A DNA stretch of 64,000 nt from Methylococcaceae bacterium UBA6146 (lineage in GTDB: Bacteria > Pseudomonadota > Gammaproteobacteria > Methylococcales > Methylomonadaceae): positions 244,669 to 308,668 of the forward strand of contig DIUY01000012.1 in assembly GCA_002422395.1 (NCBI GenBank), read 5' to 3'. This document shows positions 10,490 to 19,113 of the stretch, piece by piece. Made by a program: the position numbers and the translations under genes. The notes beneath the pieces are model-generated. The model had not been told where the DNA came from. It made no database searches and worked only from the letters and a program-made list of their open reading frames with translations. How positions within the stretch are numbered: position 1 is the stretch's first letter; every line of letters starts with the position of its first letter.

Positions 10490-11125
10490 ATGAGATCATT
10501 AGCGTTTTTTGTTATCATAATCAGTCTGTTATTTTCTAATGTGGTGGGTGCGGCCAAAAAAGATGGCAGTGCTAAAGCAATAGCTAAATTACAGATGATG
10601 GTTCGGGAAGTCACCGCCGAGCGTGACCGTATTAAAACTGAAAATGCAGCGGTTGCCACTGAACTTGAGCAGATAAAAAAACAGCTGGAACAAGAAAAAA
10701 CGGCGGCAGTTTCCCTTGGGGATAAGCTGAATGGCGAGATAGCCGCACAAAAATCAAGTGCCGATGAAATTCGTGTCCGTCTTGATAATACAACTGCAAA
10801 ACTGCATGAAGTCATTGAAAAATACAATGCCTTGAATAAATCGAAAAATGAGTTGACTGTTGAGCACACGACCTTACAAAGCAACCAGCAATTTACTGCA
10901 TCTGAGTTGAAAGCCTGCGAAACTAAAAATGTCAAGATGTATGAAGGGGCTAAAGAAATCATTGATGGTTATCAGCGCTGCCAGAATAAAGGGATGATAG
11001 ATGTCCTGTTAGATTCAGAACCTGTAACGCAGATAAAAAGTGTTGAGTTTGAAACCATTATCCAAGAGTACGAAGATAAACTGAATAAACAGAAGTTTCA
11101 GCGCACCTCAAATCCTGCACAGTAA
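10490..11125 (+). CDS. Periplasmic coiled-coil protein of the exbBD-tonB-porin operon
   Basis: 211 residues. An N-terminal signal sequence (MRSLAFFVIIISLLFSNVVGA) is followed by a predicted coiled coil from about 35 to 145 (heptad-rich, Lys/Glu/Gln-rich), and a C-terminal part with two Cys (LKACETKN and YQRCQNKG) that could form a disulphide. I do not recognise a named family. It starts 25 bases after the porin and is followed by a strong terminator, so it is the last gene of the operon. A structural or scaffold role linking the Ton complex to the outer membrane is only a guess. Confidence 0.65.
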   Translation: MRSLAFFVIIISLLFSNVVGAAKKDGSAKAIAKLQMMVREVTAERDRIKTENAAVATELEQIKKQLEQEKTAAVSLGDKLNGEIAAQKSSADEIRVRLDNTTAKLHEVIEKYNALNKSKNELTVEHTTLQSNQQFTASELKACETKNVKMYEGAKEIIDGYQRCQNKGMIDVLLDSEPVTQIKSVEFETIIQEYEDKLNKQKFQRTSNPAQ

Positions 11126-11215
11126 TGTGTTTGTCCATGACTTGGGGCTTGTCAATAGGTTACTGAAATTTGACAATTCCCTAAAGTTATAAAAAAACAG
11201 TTGTTTTTAATGGTT

Positions 11216-11243
11216 AAACCCTCGTGTCTCGGCGAGGGTTTTT
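11216..11243 (+). terminator. Rho-independent terminator closing the Ton/porin operon
   Basis: AAACCCTCG / CGAGGGTTT stem with an 8-base loop followed by more T residues. It ends transcription from the upstream operon and shows that the TPR lipoprotein downstream has its own promoter. It also rules out start codons for that gene in 11224-11450. Confidence 0.85.
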
Positions 11244-11496
11244 CATCAATAGCATTGGATTCCCCAGTGTCAAAAGCGGTCCTTTCACATATAGCCAAAT
11301 TTCACGCTTCCTAATCAAAAAGTGGCAGTGGTTTAAACCTGTAATTGCAGTTGGATTAAAGTGGCCTGCAAATCTTGGTTTGCCCCATTTACCCTCCAGC
11401 CAAGGTTTTGAGCATCCAAACATCCCTCAAAAAATAAACTTACCGGCCTTTACGCTATTTTTTCAAAAACTAAAAAATTGGACAGGATTCATGTTT

Positions 11497-13893
11497 ATGC
11501 CGTCAATATCAAACACATTCATAAAACTATTGTTGATCAGTCTAGTGGAAATGCTATTGGCTTGCGATGGCTCTGATTCGCGCAGGACTGGCTATCTCGA
11601 AGAAGGCAAGGCTTTGTTTAAAGCCGGTGAGTATAAAAAAGCGCGGATTGCTTTTGATAATGCAGCGTCTGTAGCACCGGAAAATAGCGAAAGCCGATAC
11701 CAGATTGCCGAAGAGCTCAGCAAACTGGGTGATATGCAAGATGCCCTTGATCAATATCAAATTATTGTCAAACAGGATGCTAAGCATCTAAACGCGCGGG
11801 TCAAACTGGGGCAGCTGTATTTGTTGATGTCAAAAAACGATGAAGCAGAAAAAATGGCTAGGGAAGCCTTGGCACTGGATGGTGAAAATACTGGGGCACT
11901 GGTGCTGATGGGTGGTGTTTTATCCGCACAAAACAACAGCGATGCGGCTTTTGTTAAAGCTGAGCAGGCATTACAAAAGAAACCTGATGATATTCCAGCA
12001 ATTTTATTGTTGGCTTCATTAAATGCCAAGATAGGTAAAGTGGATAAAGCCATTAGCCTGTTACAACACAATATTGAGAAATATCCCGACAATGTCGCCC
12101 AACGTTTATTGTTAGCAAACCTTTACGTACAAATAAAGAAATTGCCAAAGGCACGTGAATCGTTGGAGTCAATTATCAAAATAGAACCTAAACAATTAAT
12201 TCATCGAAAACGGTTGGCCATGTTTTTCATCGACAGCAATCAATTGGATTTGGCCGAAAACGTATTGCGGGCCACTGTTGACGATTTGCCTGAAGATGCT
12301 CAGGCAAAATTGAATTTAGTTGAGTTTCTTGCTACAAAAAGAACGCCTGAAGTGGCTATTGCAGAATTGATTCCGATGATTGATGAGCAACCGGACGCTT
12401 TCGAGTTACGTTTTAAGCTAGCCGATTTACAGTTTGCGCAAAAACAGCTGCACGATGTTGAAGAAACGTTGCAGGAAACTGTTTCTCTGGCCAAAGAAAG
12501 CCGGAAAGCAGACAGGGCGCGTAATAAATTGGCGCGGTTCTATTTGGCGAGACAACGTGTTAAAGAGGCCAGCACACTTATAACAGAGGTATTGGCCAAT
12601 GATCCTGGTGATGTTGAAGCGTTGGCTTTGCGCGGCGAAATTGCCCTTGCCGATAATCGGGTGGTTGAAGCAATAACTGGCTTCCGTGCAATTTTAAACG
12701 ACCAGCCAGATAATATTAAAGTGCTTAAGCTATTAAGCGCCGCCCATTTAATTAATAAGAATCCGGTTTTGGCGAGGGAAAACCTTGAAAAAGTGTTGGC
12801 ACTAACGCCCAAGGATGAGGCGGCGCGGTTGGATTTAGTGAATCTGCTGGTGCAGATGGGCGAGGCGCAGCTGGCAGGACAGCAACTTGACGCGGTGTTT
12901 AAGCTTAACCCAAATAGCAAAAATGGCATGGAGGTGTTGTTCAAAATTTATTTGGCGCAACAACAATGGCCACAAGCGCAGCAGGTCGCCAAACAACTTG
13001 AAAACAACTTTCCCGATGAAGCTGTGGGCTATTACTTATCTGGATTAGCCTACCAGGCGGAAGCTAAATTCGACAAAAGCATCCCGCGCTTTACCCTTGC
13101 ACTGCAAAAGCAGCCGCAATCTGTAGAACCGCTAAACCAATTGATCAATAGTTACTTACAGCTGAAACAATCCGATAAGGCCTTAAATAAGCTAAATGAA
13201 ATTGTTAAGGCACAACCTGACCATTTTTTTGCTTACAACCTGATGGGTGGCGTTTATACCCATGCCAAAAAGTTTAATGATGCGGCAGTTGCTTTTCAAA
13301 AGGCAATCGCCATAAAGCCTGAGTGGACAAAACCTTACCGTAATTTAGCACTTATTAACCGACTGCAAAAGAAACCGGCTGAAGCCGTTAAGGTGCTAAC
13401 AACGGGCATCAAAAACACTACAAATGCAGCGGAATTAATCAATGACTTGGCACAGATCTATCATGAAAATGGTGAGCACGGCAAGGTCATTGCCTTATAC
13501 GAGGAAGTCTACAAGCAAAACCCTGATTCGTTAAGCGCACTCAATAGCCTTGCGGGCTATATGGCCGCTTACGCAAAAGATAGCGCAAGCCTGAAGCGCT
13601 TGGTTCAGCTGGCAGGGCCTTTGGCGCAAAGCAACGATCCTTATCTGCTCGATACGGCGGCGTGGATTGCTTATAAACAGGATGATTATGAAAAAGCCAA
13701 ACAAATCCTGTTAAAAGTGCATACCTTAAAACCTGATATTGCCGCCAGCAATTATCACTTAGGTATGGTTTATTTAAAATTAGGTGATAAGCCACAAGCT
13801 AAAGACTATCTCCAGAAAGCTATTGATAGCAAAGCTGATTTTAATGGATTAAACGAAGCTAAAGAAAGCTTGAAAACGTTAGCGGCAAACTAA
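11497..13893 (+). CDS. Large TPR-repeat lipoprotein, similar to PEP-CTERM-system PrsT
   Basis: About 798 residues from ATG 11497, chosen because AGGA at 11484-11487 sits 9 bases upstream and because it yields a lipoprotein signal with lipobox LLAC (Cys 23); the frame is open earlier but would run back through the terminator hairpin. The rest is an unbroken array of TPR units, with repeated A-x-L-x-L-A and G-x-Y-A-type helices such as YLEEGKALFKAGEYKKARIAF, ending close to the C-terminus. Architecture matches the PrsT/TIGR02917 type of exopolysaccharide-associated TPR lipoproteins, but no exosortase or PEP-CTERM gene is in view, so the specific assignment is tentative. Expected to be membrane-anchored in the periplasm as a scaffold for surface assembly. 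Confidence 0.78.
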   Translation: MPSISNTFIKLLLISLVEMLLACDGSDSRRTGYLEEGKALFKAGEYKKARIAFDNAASVAPENSESRYQIAEELSKLGDMQDALDQYQIIVKQDAKHLNARVKLGQLYLLMSKNDEAEKMAREALALDGENTGALVLMGGVLSAQNNSDAAFVKAEQALQKKPDDIPAILLLASLNAKIGKVDKAISLLQHNIEKYPDNVAQRLLLANLYVQIKKLPKARESLESIIKIEPKQLIHRKRLAMFFIDSNQLDLAENVLRATVDDLPEDAQAKLNLVEFLATKRTPEVAIAELIPMIDEQPDAFELRFKLADLQFAQKQLHDVEETLQETVSLAKESRKADRARNKLARFYLARQRVKEASTLITEVLANDPGDVEALALRGEIALADNRVVEAITGFRAILNDQPDNIKVLKLLSAAHLINKNPVLARENLEKVLALTPKDEAARLDLVNLLVQMGEAQLAGQQLDAVFKLNPNSKNGMEVLFKIYLAQQQWPQAQQVAKQLENNFPDEAVGYYLSGLAYQAEAKFDKSIPRFTLALQKQPQSVEPLNQLINSYLQLKQSDKALNKLNEIVKAQPDHFFAYNLMGGVYTHAKKFNDAAVAFQKAIAIKPEWTKPYRNLALINRLQKKPAEAVKVLTTGIKNTTNAAELINDLAQIYHENGEHGKVIALYEEVYKQNPDSLSALNSLAGYMAAYAKDSASLKRLVQLAGPLAQSNDPYLLDTAAWIAYKQDDYEKAKQILLKVHTLKPDIAASNYHLGMVYLKLGDKPQAKDYLQKAIDSKADFNGLNEAKESLKTLAAN

Positions 13894-13912
13894 GGCGATT
13901 TGAATAATTGCA

Positions 13913-13940
13913 GGCGACAAAAGTGTATGGTTTTGTCGCC
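13913..13940. terminator. Bidirectional hairpin between convergent genes
   Basis: Perfect 10-bp stem GGCGACAAAA / TTTTGTCGCC with an 8-base loop between the converging TPR lipoprotein and CPBP protease genes. The stem itself supplies T-runs in both directions, so it can terminate both. Confidence 0.7.
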
Positions 13941-13958
13941 CAAATGAATAAGGCGTAT

Positions 13959-14558
13959 TTAATGGGGTGTCGATAGACTGGCCCGGTAAGCACGCATTAA
14001 CGCAATGAATGCCAGAAAATCATAGAGGCTATGAATGATTATTGGTGTCAGTAAATTTCTCTCGCCACCATAATCCAGAGCTAACCCCAGATACAAGCCA
14101 ACCCCTGTAGCCAGCACGGCGTAAAGTGGCGTGACGGCATGTACCAAGCCAAAAACCAGGTTACTGCCAAATAGCCCCACTGTTGCGCCCCAATGGGACT
14201 CCAGCCAAGGTTGAAGTACGCCCCGAAAAACCAGCTCTTCTGATAACCCGGCAATGGCAGCCAGCAAAAGTAAGTGAGTCCAATTGTAACGCAACAGCCC
14301 CGGGCCTAAAGTTTGCAAAAGAAATTTCCTGATGTTAACTACGGATTCTTGCTGCAATTGTTCTAACGCCAGAAACATTAAAAATAACGGCACCGTACCG
14401 ATTACGCCATAAAAAATAGCGGTGCTAGAGAAAAAAATCATATTAAAAGGGTTAATGTCAACGATCCAGCCTAAAAATAGCGCGACTAAAATTAGTGAAG
14501 CTTCAAAAAAGCAGGCGGCGTTAAAAAAATCGGTAAACTTGAAGAATGATTTGTCCAT
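13959..14558 (-). CDS. CPBP-family intramembrane glutamic endopeptidase (CAAX/ABI type)
   Basis: 199 residues with about six TM helices. The diagnostic motif EELVFRGVLQPWLESHWG (EExxxR) lies near residue 107, followed by the second motif in GLVHAVTPLYAVLA (conserved His) and a third His in TPIIIHSLYDFLAF. This is the Abi/CPBP metalloprotease-like family that cleaves membrane-embedded or prenylated substrates and in bacteria is often linked to bacteriocin immunity, membrane-stress responses or protein sorting. Substrate unknown. It is monocistronic, convergent with the TPR lipoprotein gene. Confidence 0.85.
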   Translation of the reverse strand: MDKSFFKFTDFFNAACFFEASLILVALFLGWIVDINPFNMIFFSSTAIFYGVIGTVPLFLMFLALEQLQQESVVNIRKFLLQTLGPGLLRYNWTHLLLLAAIAGLSEELVFRGVLQPWLESHWGATVGLFGSNLVFGLVHAVTPLYAVLATGVGLYLGLALDYGGERNLLTPIIIHSLYDFLAFIALMRAYRASLSTPH

Positions 14559-14984
14559 TGGGAGTTGTTTTTAAAATTGGCAGTGGGGTATTTTAAAAGG
14601 AACCATGATACATGGGCTTACTCGTTAAATAGTAATTTTATTATAAGCTTTAAAAGCTCGGTGATTTCTGCAAATGGCGCGAGTAAGGGGTGAGCCTTTC
14701 GGCTATGCCCAGAATAACCTTGTCGAACCATAAATAGCTTAACTGTCTAAGGACGTAAAGGCGAACATCTGTTTGTTAAAAAAAGAGTGGACAGGTTTTT
14801 AAGCTATCACCCTACGACCCAGAATGATGGGCGACGCCCTAGCAGTCATCAATTAACTATCCCTCCCTGCTTAAATTAAACTAATCGCTTAAAAAAATAT
14901 CTGGTTTTGGACTGGATTCCTGTAGAAAAAAGGGAATAATGAACTGCTGACTATACTGTTGTAAGTGATGCAGGTTACTTTTTC
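14559..14984. other. Intergenic region upstream of msrP, no gene seen
   Basis: 426 bases between the divergent CPBP and msrP genes. No convincing ORF, tRNA or repeat was found. It must contain both promoters; no clear sigma-70 boxes could be singled out with confidence. Confidence 0.4.
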
Positions 14985-15938
14985 ATGATTATTAAAACTA
15001 AAAAAAATATTTCTGGTAATGAAATCACCGATCCGCAAGTGTTTAGGGATAGGCGTAAACTAATTAAAGCATTACTGGCGCTTACTACAGCCGGTTCTGG
15101 GATTGGTTCGGTATTCGCGGCCAGTGATTACGCCGAGCCCGGGCGTTTGGCGCACAATGGCTTGGCCAACAATTTGGTGTTGACGCCTAAAGGGCTAATA
15201 CAAAATTACACAAACTATTATGAGTTCTCTTTCAACAAGCAAGACGCCACAAAATTAGCCCAAAAACTGCCTATCGATCCTTGGTCAGTGGAAATAAGCG
15301 GCGAGGTTGAAAAAGGTGGCGTGTTTAATTTGGAAGATATTCTTAGCGGGCAAACCTTGCAAGAATATATCTATCGTTTTCGGTGTGTTGAGGCTTGGTC
15401 TATGGTCATACCTTGGATGGGTTTTCCTTTAGGGGGTTTGTTGAAGCGTGCCCAGCCCTTATCGACGGCCAAGTTTGTGAAATTCACTTCCGTTTATTTG
15501 CCCGAAATCATGCCGAACCAAAAAAATGATGCCATGTTGGATTGGCCTTATGTCGAGGGCTTACGCATTGATGAGGCCATGCACCCGTTAACCTTATTGG
15601 CTGTTGGCGTGTACGGTGACACCTTGCCGAAGCAAAATGGCGCGCCATTACGGTTGGTGGTACCCTGGAAATATGGCTTTAAAAGCATTAAGGCCATTGT
15701 CAAAATTGAACTGTTAAAAAGGGCACCGATTACCAGCTGGAGTGGTTTTGCCCCTAAGGATTATGGGTTTTATGCCAATGTTAACCCCTCGGTGCCACAT
15801 TCACGCTGGAGCCAATACAGCGAGCGGGTTTTGGGTAGCGGCTTTTTTACGCCGCGCCGTGAAACCGAATTATTCAATGGTTATGGCGAACAAGTGGCTG
15901 GGTTATATAAGCATATGGACTTGCATCATTTCTTTTAA
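14985..15938 (+). CDS. msrP: Periplasmic protein-methionine-sulfoxide reductase, molybdopterin catalytic subunit MsrP (YedY)
   Basis: 317 residues. A twin-arginine export signal (RR at residues 23-24, DRRKLIKALLALTTAG) precedes the mature domain, which has the sulfite-oxidase fold signature; Cys134 in YRFRCVEAWSM is the expected molybdenum ligand, and PWKYGFKSIKAIVKIEL is the typical C-terminal cofactor-binding motif. MsrP repairs oxidised methionine in periplasmic proteins with electrons from the quinone pool through MsrQ, whose gene starts 5 bases after the msrP stop codon. Length and motifs are normal. Confidence 0.95.
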   Translation: MIIKTKKNISGNEITDPQVFRDRRKLIKALLALTTAGSGIGSVFAASDYAEPGRLAHNGLANNLVLTPKGLIQNYTNYYEFSFNKQDATKLAQKLPIDPWSVEISGEVEKGGVFNLEDILSGQTLQEYIYRFRCVEAWSMVIPWMGFPLGGLLKRAQPLSTAKFVKFTSVYLPEIMPNQKNDAMLDWPYVEGLRIDEAMHPLTLLAVGVYGDTLPKQNGAPLRLVVPWKYGFKSIKAIVKIELLKRAPITSWSGFAPKDYGFYANVNPSVPHSRWSQYSERVLGSGFFTPRRETELFNGYGEQVAGLYKHMDLHHFF

Positions 15939-15943
15939 TAGTC

Positions 15944-16582
15944 ATGATAATCAATAACTTAAAAACAAAAATAACCATTCTCTGCTATCTGCCGTTGCTA
16001 TGGTTGACAGTCGATATTCTCTTGTCCAATTTAGGTTCCAACCCCATCCAAGCGTTACATATCCGTTTAGGGGACTGGGCTTTGCGGTTTTTATGCATCA
16101 CCCTCGCAATTACGCCACTCCAAACCATCACAAGCTGGCGGGGGATGGCCAATTATCGGCGGATGTTTGGGTTATTCACTTTTGCCTATGCGACCTTACA
16201 TGTTTTAGTTTACTTATCCGTTGACCATTTTTTTGTCTGGCAAGTCATAGCTATTGATATTATCGAAAGCCCGTACATTTGGTTTGGGGTTATCGCTTAT
16301 TTGATTATTTTTGCCTTGGCTTTAACCACGTCTAAAAGATCACAAAAGTACATGGGCAAATACTGGAAAAAGCTACATCGGCTCATTTATTTTGCGGCAG
16401 GGGCGGTGATTATCCATTATTTTTGGCAACTTAAAGGTAATCTCCTAGAACCTTTGTTTTATGCCCTAATCATAACTTTATTGCTCGTTTTTCGGTTGCT
16501 GGTCATCATTAAAAGTCGACAGCTAGCCCGTTTGATGATTCCAAGAGGGCGTTTAGTGGAGACCAATAATTCTATTGAATAA
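15944..16582 (+). CDS. msrQ: MsrQ (YedZ), haem-binding membrane subunit of the MsrPQ system
   Basis: 212 residues, about six TM helices of the ferric-reductase-like transmembrane family. Conserved His residues lie in the helices (FAYATLHVLVYLSVDHFF and AGAVIIHYFWQ) and would ligate haem. It takes electrons from the quinone pool or a flavin reductase and passes them to MsrP in the periplasm. Directly downstream of msrP and surely co-transcribed. Confidence 0.93.
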   Translation: MIINNLKTKITILCYLPLLWLTVDILLSNLGSNPIQALHIRLGDWALRFLCITLAITPLQTITSWRGMANYRRMFGLFTFAYATLHVLVYLSVDHFFVWQVIAIDIIESPYIWFGVIAYLIIFALALTTSKRSQKYMGKYWKKLHRLIYFAAGAVIIHYFWQLKGNLLEPLFYALIITLLLVFRLLVIIKSRQLARLMIPRGRLVETNNSIE

Positions 16583-16659
16583 ACGGATTGTCAATATGAT
16601 GGTGATTGCGTTGCCGGTTGGCAAGTTTGTTTGCAGTAAGCCCCAGTTTTAGCGGCGTG

Positions 16660-17106
16660 TTATTCTATAACGTGCGCTTTTTGCAATTGCATACGAAGTT
16701 CTTCGATGCGTTTACGGTTAACGCCAAAGTCGCTGTGGCCGGTGCGCGAAGCGGAACGGATATGAATGAGGTTGGTTTTGTTGTCAAGAACTGCGTTAAT
16801 GTCATCGACAAAGTGTAAGATTAGGCTGGTGGCTTCTGCGTGTAACGTGTCATCGGTTTGGTGTGTAATCACCATACGGCCATGTTTGTTAATTGCTTTT
16901 ATTAAAGCGTCCCACGCGTCAAAAGTTGTGCCGCTGATTTTAAAAGGTTCAATATAATGCTGCTTGTCAGTGTTGTCGGCTTGGCTGGAAACGCAATTAG
17001 GCGTGTTTAGACAAAGCGGCAGTTTCTTAGGTGCTGTGGTGTTGGCTTCGATTGATACACTGATGAGGGTCATGGCAATAATAAAAAATGCTAAGTTAAA
17101 TTTCAT
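16660..17106 (-). CDS. DUF1499 family secreted protein
   Basis: 148 residues with an N-terminal signal sequence (to about ISVSIEA). The mature part carries CLNTPNCVSSQA, the characteristic CxxxPNCVSS signature of DUF1499, and ends in the typical RSASRTGHSDFGVNRKRIEELR segment. Family function is not established. It is convergent with msrQ. Confidence 0.85.
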   Translation of the reverse strand: MKFNLAFFIIAMTLISVSIEANTTAPKKLPLCLNTPNCVSSQADNTDKQHYIEPFKISGTTFDAWDALIKAINKHGRMVITHQTDDTLHAEATSLILHFVDDINAVLDNKTNLIHIRSASRTGHSDFGVNRKRIEELRMQLQKAHVIE

Positions 17107-17183
17107 AATCGGTGATGAGGTTCATGTCAATTAAAATGTCAATGTTGCATAAATCTATCAAGAGTCAAATTTTAGGGGGAAGT

Positions 17184-17591
17184 TCACTGCCCATTCGCCT
17201 TATCTTTTGGCAAAAGATCAACGCTGATTCCGCCGCGTCTTACACAGTAGGCATAAGCGTCAGAAGGATTTTCCGCGTGACGGGCTGCCTGCAAACAGTC
17301 TCGTGAGGTTTTTAGGTAGGTTTCCGGGTTTGCTTTTTCGACAATATGGCCTTTGTTTTTCATACAATCGCCAAAGATGCCAGGTGCGTTCGTAACCGGA
17401 ATTTCTATAACGGCCATGGCCCCCATAGCCCCGGCGGTGGGGACTTTTATTTGTTCCTTAAGCGTGGAGGAGTGGTGGCAGGCTAATGCGTCAGAAAAAT
17501 ACGCACTGTTATCCGTGTCTTGGCGCGAAAAAAAATCTCCGCAACTTTGGAGTATTAAAAATATGGGCAGAATGATGGTTTTGGGGTTCAT
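17184..17591 (-). CDS. Small lipoprotein of unknown function
   Basis: 135 residues from ATG at 17591, preceded by AAGGAA 6 bases upstream. Short lipoprotein signal with lipobox LQSC at about residue 17, then a mature domain with four further Cys (LACHH, GDCMKNKG, RDCLQAA, AYCVRRGG) spaced as if in two disulphides. I do not recognise a family. The longer reading frame extends upstream into the 41-bp tandem repeat and the end of psiE and is not a plausible start. Confidence 0.7.
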   Translation of the reverse strand: MNPKTIILPIFLILQSCGDFFSRQDTDNSAYFSDALACHHSSTLKEQIKVPTAGAMGAMAVIEIPVTNAPGIFGDCMKNKGHIVEKANPETYLKTSRDCLQAARHAENPSDAYAYCVRRGGISVDLLPKDKANGQ

Positions 17592-17600
17592 TGATTCCTT

Positions 17601-17682
17601 CTTTATTTGGTTTTGTAATGCTAGGGGTGTTTTTGCACCAACTTTATTTGGTTTTGTAATGCTAGGGGTGTTTTTGCACCAA
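17601..17682. repeat. Perfect 41-bp tandem duplication
   Basis: Two identical 41-base units, 17601-17641 and 17642-17682, lie head to tail just upstream of the lipoprotein start and overlap the end of psiE. Each contains the last codons and stop of the psiE frame and a small GGTG...CACC hairpin. The perfect identity points to a recent duplication. Confidence 0.9.
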
Positions 17683-17993
17683 CCAATAAGTGACACCTAA
17701 AGCCACCAAAACAATCCCTGATGCACTGACATATCCGGGATCACGATAACTTTCCGTGAAATGGCCATTAACGCCATGGCCACCACGAATTTGACAGCAA
17801 TGCCATCGCCACGGATATACAGCGTGATGTTCAGGAAGATTTCAATGGCAATCAACACCGCTAAAAACGCCCCGAAAGTCTCCAGTAAGTCATCGATGGT
17901 CATCATCGCATAAGGGGCTTCGGTGATTTTGTTGTACATGACGTAAGCAACGTCAATAATGCCGAAAAAAATGACGAACACCATTGAATACAT
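17662..17993 (-). pseudogene. psiE: PsiE-like phosphate-starvation membrane protein, frameshifted near the C-terminus
   Basis: The main frame (17993 to 17697, 98 residues) has three TM helices with DDLLETFGAFLAVLIAIE and MALMAISRKVIVI, typical of the PsiE family, but then ends in an atypical tail. In another frame from about 17745 the usual ending is readable (DPGYVSASGIVLVALG, then TYWLVQKHP and TAG at 17664-17662). One base appears to be missing near 17740-17747. The 5' end overlaps the divergently read ATP-grasp gene by 35 bases if that gene starts at 17959. Either a recent pseudogene or a read error. Confidence 0.7.
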
Positions 17994-19113
17994 GCTGGTT
18001 ATCGCCAGTTCTGCGCGTATGCTGGCGCAGGCGGCAAAAAATGCTGGGCTGAAGCCCTTGGTGATTGATTTGTTTGCCGATCTTGATACGCAAGCTTATG
18101 CCGAAGACTTTCTTAAAATACGGTCATTAGCGGAAGCGGATTTAAGGCCGGCAGTTGATATTTTTATAGGCCGCTATGCGGTCAAACATGCAATTTATGG
18201 CAGTGGCTTTGAATATTATCCCGAAAGCCTGTATTACCTAAGTGACTGTTTGATAGTGTTAGGCAATTCACCTGATACCTTTGCAAGAGTGCAGAGCAAA
18301 GCGGACTTTTTTGCTGTGCTATCTTATTTGGGCATTCCATATCCTGATGTCTTGTTTAATGCCCCTGAACATACCGATAATTGGTTAGTTAAGCCGCTAC
18401 AAGGGCAGGGGGGGATGGGGGTAAAGCCCGCCCGTTATGAGCGTTCGGACACATCGGTTTACTGGCAAAAACACCAATCTGGAACGCCGCAGTCCGTACT
18501 GTTTTTGGCGGATGGGCAGGTTGCGCGGGTAATGGGTTTTAACACGCAATGGACAGCCCAAGCGAGTGAAAGTGAAGCTTTTATCTTTTCCGGTATTATC
18601 AATAACAGTAATTTATCGGCGAATCACAAAATACGGTTGACTGCTTGGTTGGCCAGACTTGTTCCAGAGTTTTCCCTTAAGGGATTAAATTCAATGGATT
18701 TTATACAAGATGGCGAGGGTGTTTATGTGCTGGAAATTAATCCACGGTTATCCGCAAGCATGCAGTTGTATGATTGCGGCTTATTGATGCGGCATATTCT
18801 GGCGAGTCAAGGTGAGATGAGGGATGAGGTGGTTGGGCAAGGCTGTGTCGTGGCCTATCAAATCATTTATGCCATTAGCGACGCCGTTATTCCTGAAACA
18901 TTCGAATGGCCTGAAGGGTGCGTTGATTTACCCCCGCCAGGCGTTATTTGTCGCAAAAGCGAGCCTATTTGCAGTATTATTGCCCGCCATAACACCCCCC
19001 AGGCCGTTTTCGAACAGCTGCAACGCAAACAACAACAAATTTTTAACCAACTAAACACAGGCCCAACCTCATGGAATACACAGCGAGCGTTAATAAACTT
19101 TCCCAACCTTTAG
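17959..19113 (+). CDS. ATP-grasp ligase linked to methanopterin C1 metabolism
   Basis: Up to 384 residues; in-frame ATGs at 17971 and 17992 are alternatives, and the protein core begins at MLVIASSARMLAQAAK. It has an N-terminal Rossmann-like preATP-grasp part, the ATP-grasp core (NWLVKPLQGQGGMGVKPAR) and the metal-binding end YVLEINPRLSASM. This is the COG2232-type ATP-dependent ligase that in methylotrophs sits beside mch and is implicated, not proven, in tetrahydromethanopterin or methanofuran cofactor synthesis. Its 3' end overlaps mch by 43 bases, so the pair is translationally coupled. Confidence 0.82.
   Translation: MPKKMTNTIEYMLVIASSARMLAQAAKNAGLKPLVIDLFADLDTQAYAEDFLKIRSLAEADLRPAVDIFIGRYAVKHAIYGSGFEYYPESLYYLSDCLIVLGNSPDTFARVQSKADFFAVLSYLGIPYPDVLFNAPEHTDNWLVKPLQGQGGMGVKPARYERSDTSVYWQKHQSGTPQSVLFLADGQVARVMGFNTQWTAQASESEAFIFSGIINNSNLSANHKIRLTAWLARLVPEFSLKGLNSMDFIQDGEGVYVLEINPRLSASMQLYDCGLLMRHILASQGEMRDEVVGQGCVVAYQIIYAISDAVIPETFEWPEGCVDLPPPGVICRKSEPICSIIARHNTPQAVFEQLQRKQQQIFNQLNTGPTSWNTQRALINFPNL

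Noticed and set aside
11224..11496. Long N-terminal extension of the TPR lipoprotein
   Set aside because: It would begin inside a Rho-independent terminator and remove the lipoprotein signal; ATG 11497 gives a good ribosome-binding site and a lipobox.
14700..14900. Structured small RNA upstream of msrP
   Set aside because: Several short complementary stretches exist but none forms a convincing conserved hairpin or a terminator.
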